From assembly GCA_945861665.1 (NCBI GenBank), contig CAMAVS010000010.1:21673-85672 (forward strand): 64,000 nucleotides of DNA. The letters are read 5' to 3'. The stretch comes from Chitinophaga pinensis. Its GTDB lineage: Bacteria; Bacteroidota; Bacteroidia; UBA4408. Every line of letters begins with the position of its first letter. The first letter of the stretch is position 1. The translations under genes and the position numbers were made by a program. The notes beneath the pieces are model-generated. The model did no database searches. It was not told the origin of the DNA and saw only the letters and a program-made list of their open reading frames with translations. Below are positions 17,545 through 27,374 of this stretch, piece after piece.

Positions 17545-18711
17545 ATGCTGTTTTCTGCTGATTATATTTTTCCTGTATCAACCCCACCCATTAAAAATGG
17601 TATTGTAGAAGTTGATGAGGAAGGCATAATTTTAGCAATTTACTCTCCCGAAAATTTCAAGGGTAATAAAACACATATTCAATTTTACAAGGGAATTATT
17701 TGTCCGGGTTTTGTAAATGTTCATTGCCATTTGGAACTTTCTCATTTAAAAGGAAAGTTAACGGAAGGAACAGGTCTTGATAATTTCATAAAACAAATAG
17801 AAGAGAGCAGGGGCGCAACAGAAAAGGAAATTTTTTCTGCTATTGAGGAAGCGGAGGTAGAGATGATAAAAAACGGCATTGTGGCAGTTGGCGACATTTC
17901 CAACACTGCTCATTCATTTAAACAAAAAGAGAAAAAAAATATATACTACCATACCTTTATTGAATTATTGGGTTTTCATCCCGATAAAGCTGATAAAGCA
18001 CTTGAAATTGGTTTGAGTTTATACAAACAATTGCAAGGGCTAGGTTCAATTACCTTGCATGCACCGTATTCGGCATCAACAAAATTGCTTTCGAAAATTA
18101 ATAACTGGTCTGGAGAACATAAAAGTATTATCTCAATGCACAATCAGGAGAGCGAGGATGAGAATTTATTATTTGTAGAAAAAAAAGGAAAAATTCTTGA
18201 ACGGTTAAAGCAATTTGGAATTGACACTGATTTTTTTGAACCTAGCGGTTTTAGTTCATTGCAATCGGCATTGATACATCTTACAAAATGCGATAAAATA
18301 TTATTGGTACACAATACTTTTACAAGGCAGGAAGATATTGAATGGGCGCAACAATTCAACACACATATTTTTTGGTGCTTTTGTCCGAATGCCAATTTAT
18401 ATATTGAAAACAGATTGCCCAATATTCCGCTTTTTGTAAAAAATAATTGTACCATTTGTATTGGAACGGATAGTTTAGCTTCCAATTGGGGCTTGTCTAT
18501 TTTAGACGAACTAAAGAGTATACAAAAATCCTATCCCCAGATTTCTTTAGCGGAATTAATTACCTGGTCAACGCTCAATGGAGCTGCTTTTTTAGGCATT
18601 GAAAATGAAATAGGTTCTATTGAAGTAGGGAAAAAACCGGGCTTAAATTTAATTTCAAATTTGGATGGTCTGAAATTGAATGATGTTTCAAATGTGTTGA
18701 AGCTAGTATAA
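17545..18711 (+). CDS. Amidohydrolase, cytosine-deaminase-like
   Basis: A 388-residue TIM-barrel metal hydrolase. FVNVHCHLELSHLKG near residue 56 gives the H-x-H metal pair. HAPYSAS near 175, ISMHNQES near 197, LVHNTF near 255 and CIGTDSLASNWGL near 310 give the other expected His and Asp ligands. This is the SsnA/TrzN/MtaD group of deaminases and chlorohydrolases; aminodeoxyfutalosine deaminase belongs here too. Substrate cannot be assigned. It is three bases after the serine hydrolase gene. Confidence 0.82.
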   Translation: MLFSADYIFPVSTPPIKNGIVEVDEEGIILAIYSPENFKGNKTHIQFYKGIICPGFVNVHCHLELSHLKGKLTEGTGLDNFIKQIEESRGATEKEIFSAIEEAEVEMIKNGIVAVGDISNTAHSFKQKEKKNIYYHTFIELLGFHPDKADKALEIGLSLYKQLQGLGSITLHAPYSASTKLLSKINNWSGEHKSIISMHNQESEDENLLFVEKKGKILERLKQFGIDTDFFEPSGFSSLQSALIHLTKCDKILLVHNTFTRQEDIEWAQQFNTHIFWCFCPNANLYIENRLPNIPLFVKNNCTICIGTDSLASNWGLSILDELKSIQKSYPQISLAELITWSTLNGAAFLGIENEIGSIEVGKKPGLNLISNLDGLKLNDVSNVLKLV

Positions 18712-18754
18712 TTTTTTATCGAACATTTAGCATCCAACATCTAAAATATCTAAC

Positions 18755-19816
18755 CTATTTATATACTGGTTTTTGTACCGCTTTGTTTTTATTTGCCAAT
18801 TGTCCGCAAGCAGCATCAATGTCTTTGCCACGACTTCTTCTAACGTTAACAATCACATTTCTACTTTCCAAATAGTTTGTAAACGCTTTTAAACGAGGCT
18901 CGGTAGTTTGTTGGAATTCACTGTCATCAATGGGGTTGTATTCAATTACATTCACCTTACACGGCACGTGCATACAAAAATCAGCCAACTCTTTTGCATC
19001 AAATAGAGTGTCATTAAAGTCTTTAAAAATAATGTATTCGTATGTTACACGGCACTCTGTTTTTTCATAAAAATAAACCAATGCTTCTGCTAAAGCCTGT
19101 AATGAGTTTTGTTCATTGATGGGCATAATATGGCTTCTTTTCTCATCGTTGGCTGCGTGTAAAGAAACAGCGAGATTGAATTTTACTTTGTCATCGCCTA
19201 ACTTTTTTATCATTTTTGCTATTCCGGCAGTGGATATCGTAATACGCTGTGGCGACATATTCAAACCTTCAGGTGAAGTAATTTTTTCAACCGATTTTAT
19301 AACATTGCTGTAGTTGAGCAAGGGTTCGCCCATTCCCATATACACAATGTTTGTGAGTGGTGTTTCGTAATTATTTTCAGCTTGTTTTTTGAGCAAAACT
19401 ACTTGGTCGTATATTTCATCGGCATTCAAATTACGTAAACGTTGTAACTTACCTGTAGCGCAAAATTTACAAGTTAAGCTACAACCCACTTGTGATGATA
19501 TACAAGCTGTCATCCTATTAGTAGTAGGAATTAAAACACCTTCAACAACGTGTTGGTCGAACAGTTTAAAGGCATTTTTAATGGTGCGGTCGCTGCTTAT
19601 TTGTTGGTCGTTAATTGTGACTGCATTTATTACAAAATTGTTTTCCAATAAGCCGCGTGTGGTAATGGAGAGGTTTGTCATTTCATCAAAACGTATTGCC
19701 GACTTTTTCCAAAGCCATTCGTATACCTGTTTTGCACGAAAGGTTTTTTCGTTATTGGTATTGAAAAAATCGGTGATTTCTTCCAACGATAAAGCCCTTA
19801 TATCTCTTTTGTTCAT
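18755..19816 (-). CDS. rlmN: Dual-specificity RNA methyltransferase RlmN
   Basis: A radical-SAM enzyme that makes 2-methyladenosine at A2503 of 23S rRNA and A37 of some tRNAs. The 353-residue protein has the iron-sulfur motif CSLTCKFCATG near residue 110. MGMGEPLLNY is near 160 and SLHAANDEKRSHIMPIN near 220. The second catalytic Cys is in ACGQLANKN near the C-terminus, which distinguishes RlmN from inactive relatives. The start follows a TAnnTTTG box by only six bases. Confidence 0.96.
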   Translation of the reverse strand: MNKRDIRALSLEEITDFFNTNNEKTFRAKQVYEWLWKKSAIRFDEMTNLSITTRGLLENNFVINAVTINDQQISSDRTIKNAFKLFDQHVVEGVLIPTTNRMTACISSQVGCSLTCKFCATGKLQRLRNLNADEIYDQVVLLKKQAENNYETPLTNIVYMGMGEPLLNYSNVIKSVEKITSPEGLNMSPQRITISTAGIAKMIKKLGDDKVKFNLAVSLHAANDEKRSHIMPINEQNSLQALAEALVYFYEKTECRVTYEYIIFKDFNDTLFDAKELADFCMHVPCKVNVIEYNPIDDSEFQQTTEPRLKAFTNYLESRNVIVNVRRSRGKDIDAACGQLANKNKAVQKPVYK

Positions 19817-19822
19817 TCATTG

Positions 19823-19830
19823 CAAAGGTA
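19823..19830 (-). promoter_or_regulatory. -7 promoter box of rlmN (possible leaderless start)
   Basis: TACCTTTG on the minus strand is an exact TAnnTTTG match, followed by CAATGA and the rlmN ATG. It is the same box sequence as before coaX with nearly the same spacing. Confidence 0.45.
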
Positions 19831-19865
19831 AGATAAAAGGGCTTTACTTTTTTGCCTACTATGTA

Positions 19866-20924
19866 TTATTTCTGCTCCATACTTCGCATTTGCATTTTCA
19901 CTTTTTCATTGTCCTGTATGCGTTGTTGAAGAACATTTGCAAAGCCTCTTGCTTTTTTATTTCCAAATTTAGTGTAAGAATCTTGTGCCCATTTTACTGC
20001 AATATCTAATTTTCCTTCCACTTCCGATGCAACCGCCATATTGTAGCAAGCTCTACCCGCAATTGTTTTGTCGGTATTCAGAGCCTCTTTTTTCCACATT
20101 TCAGCTGCTCCTTTCCAATCTCTTGTTTCTGCTTTACGTGCGGCTTGTTCCATCCAACCATTTCCTTTTTTATAATACATCCGTGAAACATTTATCCACA
20201 TCGGACTAATTCTTCTACCATAACGTTGTCCAGCATGGTATCCTACTTTTGAAAGAGCCTCCATTCTGCTAGGTATTTTTGATACAGCTTGGGCCTGATT
20301 ATCTCCGCTTCCTCCAAAATTTAAAAAATCATCCGAACGGTTTTCATCTATAATTTGTTTTGTTTTAGGATCGTATATTCTCCAACCATTTGTAATATTC
20401 ATACGCATATTTGCATTTACAATAGGTACTTCAATGTTTGTTCCCTCTGGAGTTCTGGCAGTTCTTGTTCCGGGAGTAAAATCAAGACGTGAGTCGGAAT
20501 CAAACGCTTCCAATAATATCAAGGCATCCGCTTGTTGCAAGTTGCACAAGTTTTCAATAACTCCCCATTGTAAAGGTGTTGGGAATTGTCCAGTACCTGT
20601 TCCTTCCATATTTTTTAATGGTGGGCGAACCAATTGAAAGCGAGGAGATTGTTTCATTATGTCAACCAAGCCCGACAAGCAATCTTCGGAAGCCCTTCTG
20701 TCTGTTCCAATACCTTCTCCCGTTAGTATCCCTTCCATAATATTCCAACCCTTACTCCCTTTTTCGGGATAGGTGCGGTTCATAATCACTACTTTTTGAA
20801 TGTGGTCGGGAAGGGTAATGTCGGCAGGTTGTAGCACTTGTATAGAAGTGGATGATTTACCGCACCCGGCTACAACAATACAAAGTCCGATAAACAGTTT
20901 GCTAGGTAAGTTAAATAGTGTCAT
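19866..20924 (-). CDS. Lipoprotein of unknown function (DUF6340-like)
   Basis: A 352-residue lipoprotein with lipobox VAGC at about residues 17-20. It contains VVIMNRTYPEKGSKGWNIMEG, then ADALILLEAFDSDSRLDF, and a C-terminal half with TPR-like helices (EMWKKEALNTDKTIAGRACYNMAVASEVEG, residues about 275-310). I believe this layout corresponds to the DUF6340 family of Bacteroidota lipoproteins, but that is from memory. It sits alone between rlmN and rsmE. Role unknown. Confidence 0.65.
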   Translation of the reverse strand: MTLFNLPSKLFIGLCIVVAGCGKSSTSIQVLQPADITLPDHIQKVVIMNRTYPEKGSKGWNIMEGILTGEGIGTDRRASEDCLSGLVDIMKQSPRFQLVRPPLKNMEGTGTGQFPTPLQWGVIENLCNLQQADALILLEAFDSDSRLDFTPGTRTARTPEGTNIEVPIVNANMRMNITNGWRIYDPKTKQIIDENRSDDFLNFGGSGDNQAQAVSKIPSRMEALSKVGYHAGQRYGRRISPMWINVSRMYYKKGNGWMEQAARKAETRDWKGAAEMWKKEALNTDKTIAGRACYNMAVASEVEGKLDIAVKWAQDSYTKFGNKKARGFANVLQQRIQDNEKVKMQMRSMEQK

Positions 20925-20950
20925 AATGAGTGTTTTTCTGTTTTTGATTT

Positions 20951-20958
20951 CAAATATA
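20951..20958 (-). promoter_or_regulatory. -7 promoter box of the DUF6340-like lipoprotein gene
   Basis: TATATTTG on the minus strand matches TAnnTTTG exactly, 26 bases before the ATG at 20924, giving a leader of about 20 bases. Confidence 0.45.
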
Positions 20959-21030
20959 ATGCCAAAAATAAGTTTTCCTTAGATATCAACAAGTATAATC
21001 GCTAAATAATTCCTTTTTTACTTTTGATTG

Positions 21031-21735
21031 ATGCATTTATTCTTTACACCTACTATACAAAATTCAACCTTTACCTTAGATGAGGAAGAGAGCAAGCATG
21101 CAATAAGGGTATTGCGTTTGACAGTAGGAGATGTAATTTATTTGATAGATGGAAAAGGGGGAATGTATGAAACAAACATTACAGATGCCAATCCTAAAAA
21201 ATGTACCGTTAGCATTGTAAAGAAAGAGCAAACGGAAAAGAGCAAAAATAGTTTGCACCTTGCTGTTGCACCCACAAAAAATATGGACAGGATGGAGTGG
21301 TTGGTTGAAAAGGTTACAGAGATAGGCATAGATGAGATATCAATGTTACTATCGGCTAATTCAGAACGGGCAGTAATTAAAATTGAACGATTGGAAAAAA
21401 TTGCAGTTTCTGCCATAAAGCAATCATTAAAAACATATTTGCCTCTTATCAATGAGATTATTCCTTACAAAAAGTTTATTGAGAAAAATAAAATGTTTGT
21501 GGGTAAAAAATGTATTGCGTATTGTGGGGATGGTGAAAAACAAGCATTCAAAAACACAATTAACCTCAACTCAAATACACTTATTTTAATTGGTCCTGAA
21601 GGCGATTTTACAAAAGAGGAAGTTGCCTTTGCAATCCAAAACGGATTTGAAACCGTAAGTTTAGGAAATAGCCGATTAAGAACTGAGACAGCAGCCTTGG
21701 TTGCTTGCCATACTTTTAATTTAATACAAGAATAA
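21031..21735 (+). CDS. rsmE: 16S rRNA m3U1498 methyltransferase
   Basis: A SPOUT-fold enzyme that N3-methylates U1498 of 16S rRNA. The 234 residues start with HLFFTPTI and the N-terminal PUA-like domain. The knotted C-terminal domain includes APTKNMDRMEWLVEKVTEIG and the SAM loop LIGPEGDFTKEEV near 190, followed by LGNSRLRTETAAL. An in-frame TTG precedes the ATG; I chose the ATG at 21031. It is followed by the yqgE-like gene one base after its stop. Confidence 0.94.
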   Translation: MHLFFTPTIQNSTFTLDEEESKHAIRVLRLTVGDVIYLIDGKGGMYETNITDANPKKCTVSIVKKEQTEKSKNSLHLAVAPTKNMDRMEWLVEKVTEIGIDEISMLLSANSERAVIKIERLEKIAVSAIKQSLKTYLPLINEIIPYKKFIEKNKMFVGKKCIAYCGDGEKQAFKNTINLNSNTLILIGPEGDFTKEEVAFAIQNGFETVSLGNSRLRTETAALVACHTFNLIQE

Positions 21736-21736
21736 T

Positions 21737-22300
21737 ATGTCTACACAAAATGTAAAACTACACAAGGGCAGTTTGCTAGTATCGGAACCAATGATGGTTG
21801 ATAATTATTTTAAGCGATCAGTAGTGATTATCACCGAAAAAAGCGAAACAGGCTTTGTTGGATTTATTTTAAATAAGGTAGTAGACATGAAAATAAATGA
21901 GGCCTTAAATCATTTTGAAAATTTTAATCATCACCTTTATTTTGGAGGCCCAGTGCAGCGCGATAATATATTTTATATTCACACTAAAGGGGAAGTAATT
22001 TCGGGAAGTACTAAAATACAAAATGGGTTGTATTGGGGAGGCGATTTTGAAAAGGTTGCTGAGATGGTAAAAAATAATTTGTTACAGGAGAGTGATATTA
22101 AGTTTTTTATCGGCTATTCAGGTTGGGAACCAGGACAATTAGAAGGCGAACTGGAAAGTGAATCGTGGATAGTGAGTGAAGCAAATGTGGACAATGTTAT
22201 GTCGGATAATTATAAAAATTTGTGGGGTAATGTATTGAAAACAATGGGCAACGAATTTGCTTTATTGTCAAATTTTCCGGAGCATCCACAACTCAATTAG
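21737..22300 (+). CDS. YqgE/AlgH family protein
   Basis: A 187-residue UPF0301-type protein. LHKGSLLVSEPMMVDNYFKRSVV opens it, GFILNKVVDMKINEAL follows, and FFIGYSGWEPGQLEGELE is the family signature near residue 130. Structures of this family are known but the biochemical role is not. AlgH was first linked to alginate regulation in Pseudomonas. It is one base after rsmE and overlaps the convergent PabC-like gene by eight bases at the stops. Confidence 0.88.
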   Translation: MSTQNVKLHKGSLLVSEPMMVDNYFKRSVVIITEKSETGFVGFILNKVVDMKINEALNHFENFNHHLYFGGPVQRDNIFYIHTKGEVISGSTKIQNGLYWGGDFEKVAEMVKNNLLQESDIKFFIGYSGWEPGQLEGELESESWIVSEANVDNVMSDNYKNLWGNVLKTMGNEFALLSNFPEHPQLN

Positions 22301-23135
22301 TTGACATTGAATTTAAAATATCAATTAGTTTCTTAGATACGTTATTAAAATAACGCCTGTTTTTATAAAAACCTACCCAGTTAATACCCCTAACCGTACT
22401 CGTAATAAAAAGCTCATCGGCTCCTAAAAGGTCACTGGGTCTGAGTTCTTTTTCGTATACGTTTATGCCATTTTTCTTAGCATTTTCCAAAAGCACTTTT
22501 CGCATAACACCGTTTAAGCAGCCCTCCGATAAGGTAGGCGTGTATAATGTTCCATTTACTACAATGAATAAATTGGAGCTTATGGCTTCAGTAATATTCC
22601 CTTTGTCGTTAAGCAATATACAATCGTCTAACTGCTTATTGTTTTTATATATGCTAGCTAATACATAGGTCAAACAATTATTCGTTTTAATATTAGAAAG
22701 CCCGTTCAATGATTTTTTAAAATCAGTATATAAGTCTACTAGCAATCCTTTTTTGTTTAGCTCAAATAGATTTTTTTCCAAAGGATATGCCTCTATAATG
22801 TAGTTTGCATTATTGATTTGTGGGGCATACATTCCTTCTCCTTCTCTATAAAAAGTAATCCTAGCCCTTCCGCCAGCGGATATATTCTTTTTAGAAATGA
22901 GTGTTTTTAGTTGTTCTTCTAAGGCTGACAGTGAATCAGTGTCAATATGCAGTTGAAGTATATTGAGTGAGCTCAATAACCTTTCGTAATGTTTGTCCCA
23001 AAATAACACCTTTCCATTTAGAATTCGTATCGATTCAAAAAAACCATCTCCATACCTAAAGGAACGGTTGTGAATAGTAAATACAGGGTTTTGAGAATTT
23101 TCGTGTAAATTTTTATTTAAATAAAAGGATTCCAT
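22293..23135 (-). CDS. Class IV aminotransferase (PabC/Ilve-like)
   Basis: A 280-residue PLP fold-type IV enzyme. FRYGDGFFESIRILNGKVLFWDKHYERL is the N-terminal core (described here in parts, residues 26-53). The PLP-binding Lys is probably in LSNIKTNNCLTYVLA near 150, and ITEAISSNLFIVVNG lies near 182. Candidates are aminodeoxychorismate lyase (folate) or a D-amino acid or branched-chain aminotransferase. PabC is favoured by size, but no pabA/B lies here. It ends a rhomboid-HAD-PabC minus-strand run. Confidence 0.78.
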   Translation of the reverse strand: MESFYLNKNLHENSQNPVFTIHNRSFRYGDGFFESIRILNGKVLFWDKHYERLLSSLNILQLHIDTDSLSALEEQLKTLISKKNISAGGRARITFYREGEGMYAPQINNANYIIEAYPLEKNLFELNKKGLLVDLYTDFKKSLNGLSNIKTNNCLTYVLASIYKNNKQLDDCILLNDKGNITEAISSNLFIVVNGTLYTPTLSEGCLNGVMRKVLLENAKKNGINVYEKELRPSDLLGADELFITSTVRGINWVGFYKNRRYFNNVSKKLIDILNSMSTN

Positions 23136-23139
23136 TGTT

Positions 23140-23622
23140 TTAGTTAATAGTATCTATTATGCTTAATAATGATTGGTTGGAATTAACCAATATCCTATTA
23201 AGCCCAACCTTTGCAGCTGCTTCTATATCTCTTTCTCTGTCACCAATAAAATAACTTTTAGTCACATCAATATCAAAACGGCCTATAGCTTTTTCAAGTA
23301 GCAAGGAGTCGGGTTTTCTGCTTATACTTTTTCCTTTTTCGGGATGATGAGGAGAATAATATACTTCCAATACTGCGATCTTGTTTTTTATGAATTCATC
23401 AAGCATAAAGGTATGCAAGTCATCCACATCCTTATGAGTATAAATACCTTTGTCAATACCACTTTGATTGGTGATAATAATAAAAACAAAACCTTTGTTT
23501 TGTAAAACCGTTAAAGCCTTGAAAATATCCGTAACAAATTTAAAATCATCTTTTTTAAAAGTGTATTCTCCCCGCTCTTCGTTTATTACACCATCACGGT
23601 CCAAAAAAATAACCTTTTTCAT
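23140..23622 (-). CDS. HAD-IIIA phosphatase, GmhB/HisB-N type
   Basis: A 160-residue HAD hydrolase. The nucleophile motif is IFLDRDGVINEERGEY at residues 4-19. The second motif is IIITNQSGIDKGIY, then the SPHHPEKG loop. The acidic motif is YFIGDRERDIEAA near 128. This matches D-glycero-D-manno-heptose-bisphosphate phosphatase and histidinol-phosphatase domains. Unlike many GmhB proteins it lacks the Zn-binding CxH...CxC pattern, so the heptose assignment is uncertain. It overlaps the rhomboid gene by four bases (ATGA). Confidence 0.8.
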   Translation of the reverse strand: MKKVIFLDRDGVINEERGEYTFKKDDFKFVTDIFKALTVLQNKGFVFIIITNQSGIDKGIYTHKDVDDLHTFMLDEFIKNKIAVLEVYYSPHHPEKGKSISRKPDSLLLEKAIGRFDIDVTKSYFIGDRERDIEAAAKVGLNRILVNSNQSLLSIIDTIN

Positions 23623-24242
23623 GTGTTGAAATGCAGTCTAATTTGTTTTATAAATTCAACTGCAATATGTCTGTCAAGAAGTATAGTAAACATAATACCG
23701 AAAAGTGCACCAAAAAAATGCGCATCGTGTCCAATGTTATCACTGTTCTTTTTTGCCATATAAAAAGAGTATCCAAGGTACAATAAACCAAACACAATAG
23801 CGGGCATATGAAAAGGAATAAAAATGAATCCCATTGAAGCCATTGGATTCAAAAGTATACAAGTAAACACTACTGCTGATGTTGCTCCTGAAGCACCAAC
23901 AGCGCTGTACCAAAGATGTGTTTTGTTTTTTTTATAAGCCGGAATTACCGAAGTTACTGTTCCACCAACGTATAAGAGTATGAAATAAAGTAAGGATTTT
24001 GAGCCAAAGTAGTCAGAGTAAAAATGATCCACCACTTCTCCAAAAGAGTAAAGTACAAACATGTTGATACACAAGTGAGGTATATCAGCGTGTACTAAAG
24101 CGTATGTGAAAAACCTATGCCACTCTTTGTTGCTTTGAATAACAGTAGGAATAAATTTAAGCTTGTACATTGCATCTTTGCGTTGAAAAGCAGCTAGCGA
24201 AACGGTACAAGTAATTAATACAATTATAATGGTAATTGACAC
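23619..24242 (-). CDS. Rhomboid-family intramembrane serine protease
   Basis: A 207-residue six-helix membrane protein. FTYALVHADIPHLCINMFVLYSFG gives the family H-x-x-x-N helix. GASGATSAVVF near residue 117 holds the catalytic Ser and GHDAHFFGALFG near 170 holds the catalytic His. All expected active residues are present, so it should be an active protease rather than an inactive homologue. The start is GTG at 24242; no ATG occurs before the first helix. Substrates are unknown. Confidence 0.9.
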   Translation of the reverse strand: MSITIIIVLITCTVSLAAFQRKDAMYKLKFIPTVIQSNKEWHRFFTYALVHADIPHLCINMFVLYSFGEVVDHFYSDYFGSKSLLYFILLYVGGTVTSVIPAYKKNKTHLWYSAVGASGATSAVVFTCILLNPMASMGFIFIPFHMPAIVFGLLYLGYSFYMAKKNSDNIGHDAHFFGALFGIMFTILLDRHIAVEFIKQIRLHFNT

Positions 24243-24368
24243 AGTGCGAAATTACAATTTAAAGCAATAGGATTGCATATTCTTCAACAAATTAGTATTC
24301 TATAGCATATTGTTTTTGAAAGAGTACATTGAAGTTTTTTAGTATCTTTATCAAGTAAAATTATCCCT

Positions 24369-25997
24369 ATGAGAACAAAATACTTTTCAATAACAGCCAT
24401 TGTTGGTTTATTTTTTAGCATAAACTTGAATGCACAAGTATTAACATCTTCCAATCTTCCAATCATTATAATAAATACAAATGGTTTAACCATTGTAGAT
24501 GAACCCAAAATTGTAGCCGATATGGGTATTATATATAACGGTGTGGGAGTGCGTAACAACTTAACAGATAGTTTTAATAACTATAATGGTAAAATTGGTA
24601 TTGAGTACCGAGGGTCAAGTTCCCAATGGATGCCACAAAAGCCATACGGTATTCGTACGCAAGATTTGCAGGGTCTTGCTTTAAACGTTTCATTATTGGG
24701 TATGCCTGCCGATAATGATTGGGCGCTGTATGCTCCTTACGATGATAAAACCTGTATCAGAAATATATTAACCTTTAAAATTGGTCGCGAAATGGGACAA
24801 TGGGCCCCACGCACCGTGCTGTGTGAGTTGGTAGTGAATGGCAGCTATGAAGGAATTTATGTGTTGATGGAAAAAGTAAAGAAAGGGAATAATCGTGTAA
24901 ATATTTCGAAATTAGATTTGGATGATAATGCTGGAGATTCACTTACAGGAGGCTACATTATTAAAGTAGACAAAACAACAGGGAATTTTGGCGGAAGTTT
25001 TCCTTCAGCTTATTACAATAATTACAACTATCAGTATCATTATCCGGATGGATCTGATATGACAGTGCAGCAAAAGGTATATATCAAGCAGTTTGTTGAC
25101 TCCTTTGAAAATGCGATGTATGGCGTTAATTTTGCCGATACACTTGTTGGATACAAAAAGTATATTAAAGTAGGTTCTTTTATTGATTTTATGATTGTAA
25201 ATGAGATAAGCAGGAACGTTGACGGCTATAGAATAAGTAGTTATTTGCACAAAGATAAGTACAGCAAAGGCGGTAACTTGGTTGCTGGTCCACTTTGGGA
25301 CTTTAATTTGGCGTGGTGGAATGCCGATTATTGCAGGGGGTTTATGGTGGATGGTTGGATGTATGATTTCAATGCCTATTGTGGTGGAGGTTTGGATGTG
25401 CCTGCTTTTTGGCCTAAGTTAATGACCGATTCAAATTATAACAACCGTTTACGTTGTCGTTGGGATTGGCTTAGAACAAAAACACTTGATTTAAATTATT
25501 TAGATACTTACATTGATTCATTGGGTAATTATTTGAACGAAGCACAGCAACGTCATTTTCAACGCTGGCCGATAATTGGAATTTATACTTGGCCGAATCC
25601 AAGTCCAATACCAACCAGCTATCAGGGAGAATTGGATGCACTTAAAACCTGGAATCACAACCGTTTCCCTTGGCTTGACGATAATTGGCCGGGAACCTGT
25701 TACAGTGTTGGATTAGATGGGGACGACAAGGCCTTAGAATCTTCCTTAAGTGTATACCCCAATCCTAGCAATAGTACCATCAGTATGAATTACTTTTTAT
25801 CTGCAAAATCAAAGGTTTCTATTCAATTGGTAAATGCACTAGGTGAAACTATTAAAACAATTGATTTAGGTGAACAGCAACCGGGTAGTTACCAAAAAAA
25901 TATAGATGGATTGGATAAAATTTCGAACGGAGTGTATTTGTTAAAATTATCTACCAACCAATCTGTTATTACAAAATCAATCGTAAAGTCTGAATAA
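24369..25997 (+). CDS. Secreted CotH-kinase-family protein with T9SS sorting domain
   Basis: A 542-residue exported protein. The signal peptide ends near residue 22 (NLNAQ). The CotH domain spans about 50-390 with IEYRGSSSQWMPQKPYGI, YEGIYVLMEKVKKGNNRVNI and AGPLWDFNLAWWNADYC. In spore-coat CotH the Lys/Glu in the YVLMEKV segment and the Asp of WDFN bind ATP and metal, and both are present. Residues about 460-542 form a type A T9SS sorting domain (VYPNPSNSTISMNYF ... NGVYLLKL). It may phosphorylate or remodel surface proteins, but kinase activity is inferred from homologues. It precedes the M20 peptidase by six bases. Confidence 0.87.
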   Translation: MRTKYFSITAIVGLFFSINLNAQVLTSSNLPIIIINTNGLTIVDEPKIVADMGIIYNGVGVRNNLTDSFNNYNGKIGIEYRGSSSQWMPQKPYGIRTQDLQGLALNVSLLGMPADNDWALYAPYDDKTCIRNILTFKIGREMGQWAPRTVLCELVVNGSYEGIYVLMEKVKKGNNRVNISKLDLDDNAGDSLTGGYIIKVDKTTGNFGGSFPSAYYNNYNYQYHYPDGSDMTVQQKVYIKQFVDSFENAMYGVNFADTLVGYKKYIKVGSFIDFMIVNEISRNVDGYRISSYLHKDKYSKGGNLVAGPLWDFNLAWWNADYCRGFMVDGWMYDFNAYCGGGLDVPAFWPKLMTDSNYNNRLRCRWDWLRTKTLDLNYLDTYIDSLGNYLNEAQQRHFQRWPIIGIYTWPNPSPIPTSYQGELDALKTWNHNRFPWLDDNWPGTCYSVGLDGDDKALESSLSVYPNPSNSTISMNYFLSAKSKVSIQLVNALGETIKTIDLGEQQPGSYQKNIDGLDKISNGVYLLKLSTNQSVITKSIVKSE

Positions 25998-26003
25998 AAA
26001 ATT

Positions 26004-27374
26004 ATGCAACCACTTCCATACATTGAAAAAAATAAAGATCGTTTTATAAGCGAGTTGTTCGAATTATTAAGAATCCCATCTGTTAGTGCCGACAGTAAAT
26101 ACAAGGCTGATGTGTTAAAGACCGCAGAAGCAGTAAAAGAAAAAATAAAAACAGCAGGTGCCGATACGGTAGAAATTTGCCCTACTGCAGGCTATCCTAT
26201 TGTGTATGGAGAAAAAATAATCGACCCTTCACTACCAACTGTATTGGTGTATGGGCATTACGATGTTCAACCTGCCGACCCAATTAATTTATGGACATCA
26301 CCTCCTTTTGAGCCTGTTTTGAAAGATGGGAATATATACGCTCGCGGTGCTTGTGACGATAAGGGGCAAATGTATATGCACGTAAAAGCATTTGAGTTTA
26401 TGATGCAAACAAATTCTTTGCCATGTAACATTAAATTTATGATTGAAGGGGAGGAAGAAATTGGTTCTGATAATCTTGGGATTTTTGTTGCCAACAACAA
26501 AGAGAAACTAAAAGCAGATATCATTTTAATTTCCGATACCGGTATTATTGCAAACGATATTCCTTCTCTAACGGTAGGTTTGCGTGGCTTGAGTTATTTA
26601 GAAGTTGAAGTAACAGGTCCTAACCGCGATTTGCACTCCGGATTGTATGGAGGAGCTGTTGCGAATCCCATCAATGTGTTGTGTGAAATGATAGCAGGAA
26701 TGAAAGATGAAAATAATCACATCACCATTCCCGGGTTTTACGATGATGTTGAAGTGTTAAGTACAGAAGAAAGAGCAGAAATGGCAAAAGCTCCTTTTAG
26801 TTTAGATGAATATAAAAAGGCACTTGACTTGAGTGATATTAACGGAGAAAAAGGATACAGCACAAATGAACGTATTTCCATTCGACCAACATTGGATGTA
26901 AATGGTATTTGGGGCGGATATACCGGAGAAGGTGCTAAAACGGTCATTGCGTCAAAAGCCTATGCAAAAATTTCTATGCGTTTGGTTCCAAACCAAATAA
27001 GCGATAAAATGACAAAACTGTTTACTGCCTATTTCGAAAAGGCTGCTCCACCCTCTGTGAAAGTAAAAGTTACTCCGCATCATGGAGGCGAGGCTGTGGT
27101 AACCCCTTCCAATTCTGTTGCCTATAAAGCAGCAAGTATGGCGATGGAAAAAACATTTGGTAAAAAACCTATTCCATTTCGTTCAGGCGGAAGTATTCCT
27201 ATTGTAGCAATGTTTAAATCTGAATTAGGATTAGACAGTGTGTTAATGGGCTTCGGATTAGACTCCGATGCGATACATTCACCCAACGAGCACTTCGGTG
27301 TTTTTAACTACTTAAAAGGAATTGAAACCATCCCTTATTTTTATCAGTACTTCGCTGAGCTAAGTAAAAAATAA
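26004..27374 (+). CDS. M20-family dipeptidase
   Basis: A 456-residue zinc peptidase of the carnosinase-like M20 group. VYGHYDVQPADP near 90 and ARGACDDKGQMYMH near 113 give the metal His and Asp. The catalytic Glu and metal Glu lie in MIEGEEEIGS near 149. A dimerisation domain follows, then IHSPNEHFGV near the C-terminus with the last metal His. No signal peptide, so it is cytosolic. Its TAA overlaps the next ATG (TAATG). Confidence 0.92.
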   Translation: MQPLPYIEKNKDRFISELFELLRIPSVSADSKYKADVLKTAEAVKEKIKTAGADTVEICPTAGYPIVYGEKIIDPSLPTVLVYGHYDVQPADPINLWTSPPFEPVLKDGNIYARGACDDKGQMYMHVKAFEFMMQTNSLPCNIKFMIEGEEEIGSDNLGIFVANNKEKLKADIILISDTGIIANDIPSLTVGLRGLSYLEVEVTGPNRDLHSGLYGGAVANPINVLCEMIAGMKDENNHITIPGFYDDVEVLSTEERAEMAKAPFSLDEYKKALDLSDINGEKGYSTNERISIRPTLDVNGIWGGYTGEGAKTVIASKAYAKISMRLVPNQISDKMTKLFTAYFEKAAPPSVKVKVTPHHGGEAVVTPSNSVAYKAASMAMEKTFGKKPIPFRSGGSIPIVAMFKSELGLDSVLMGFGLDSDAIHSPNEHFGVFNYLKGIETIPYFYQYFAELSKK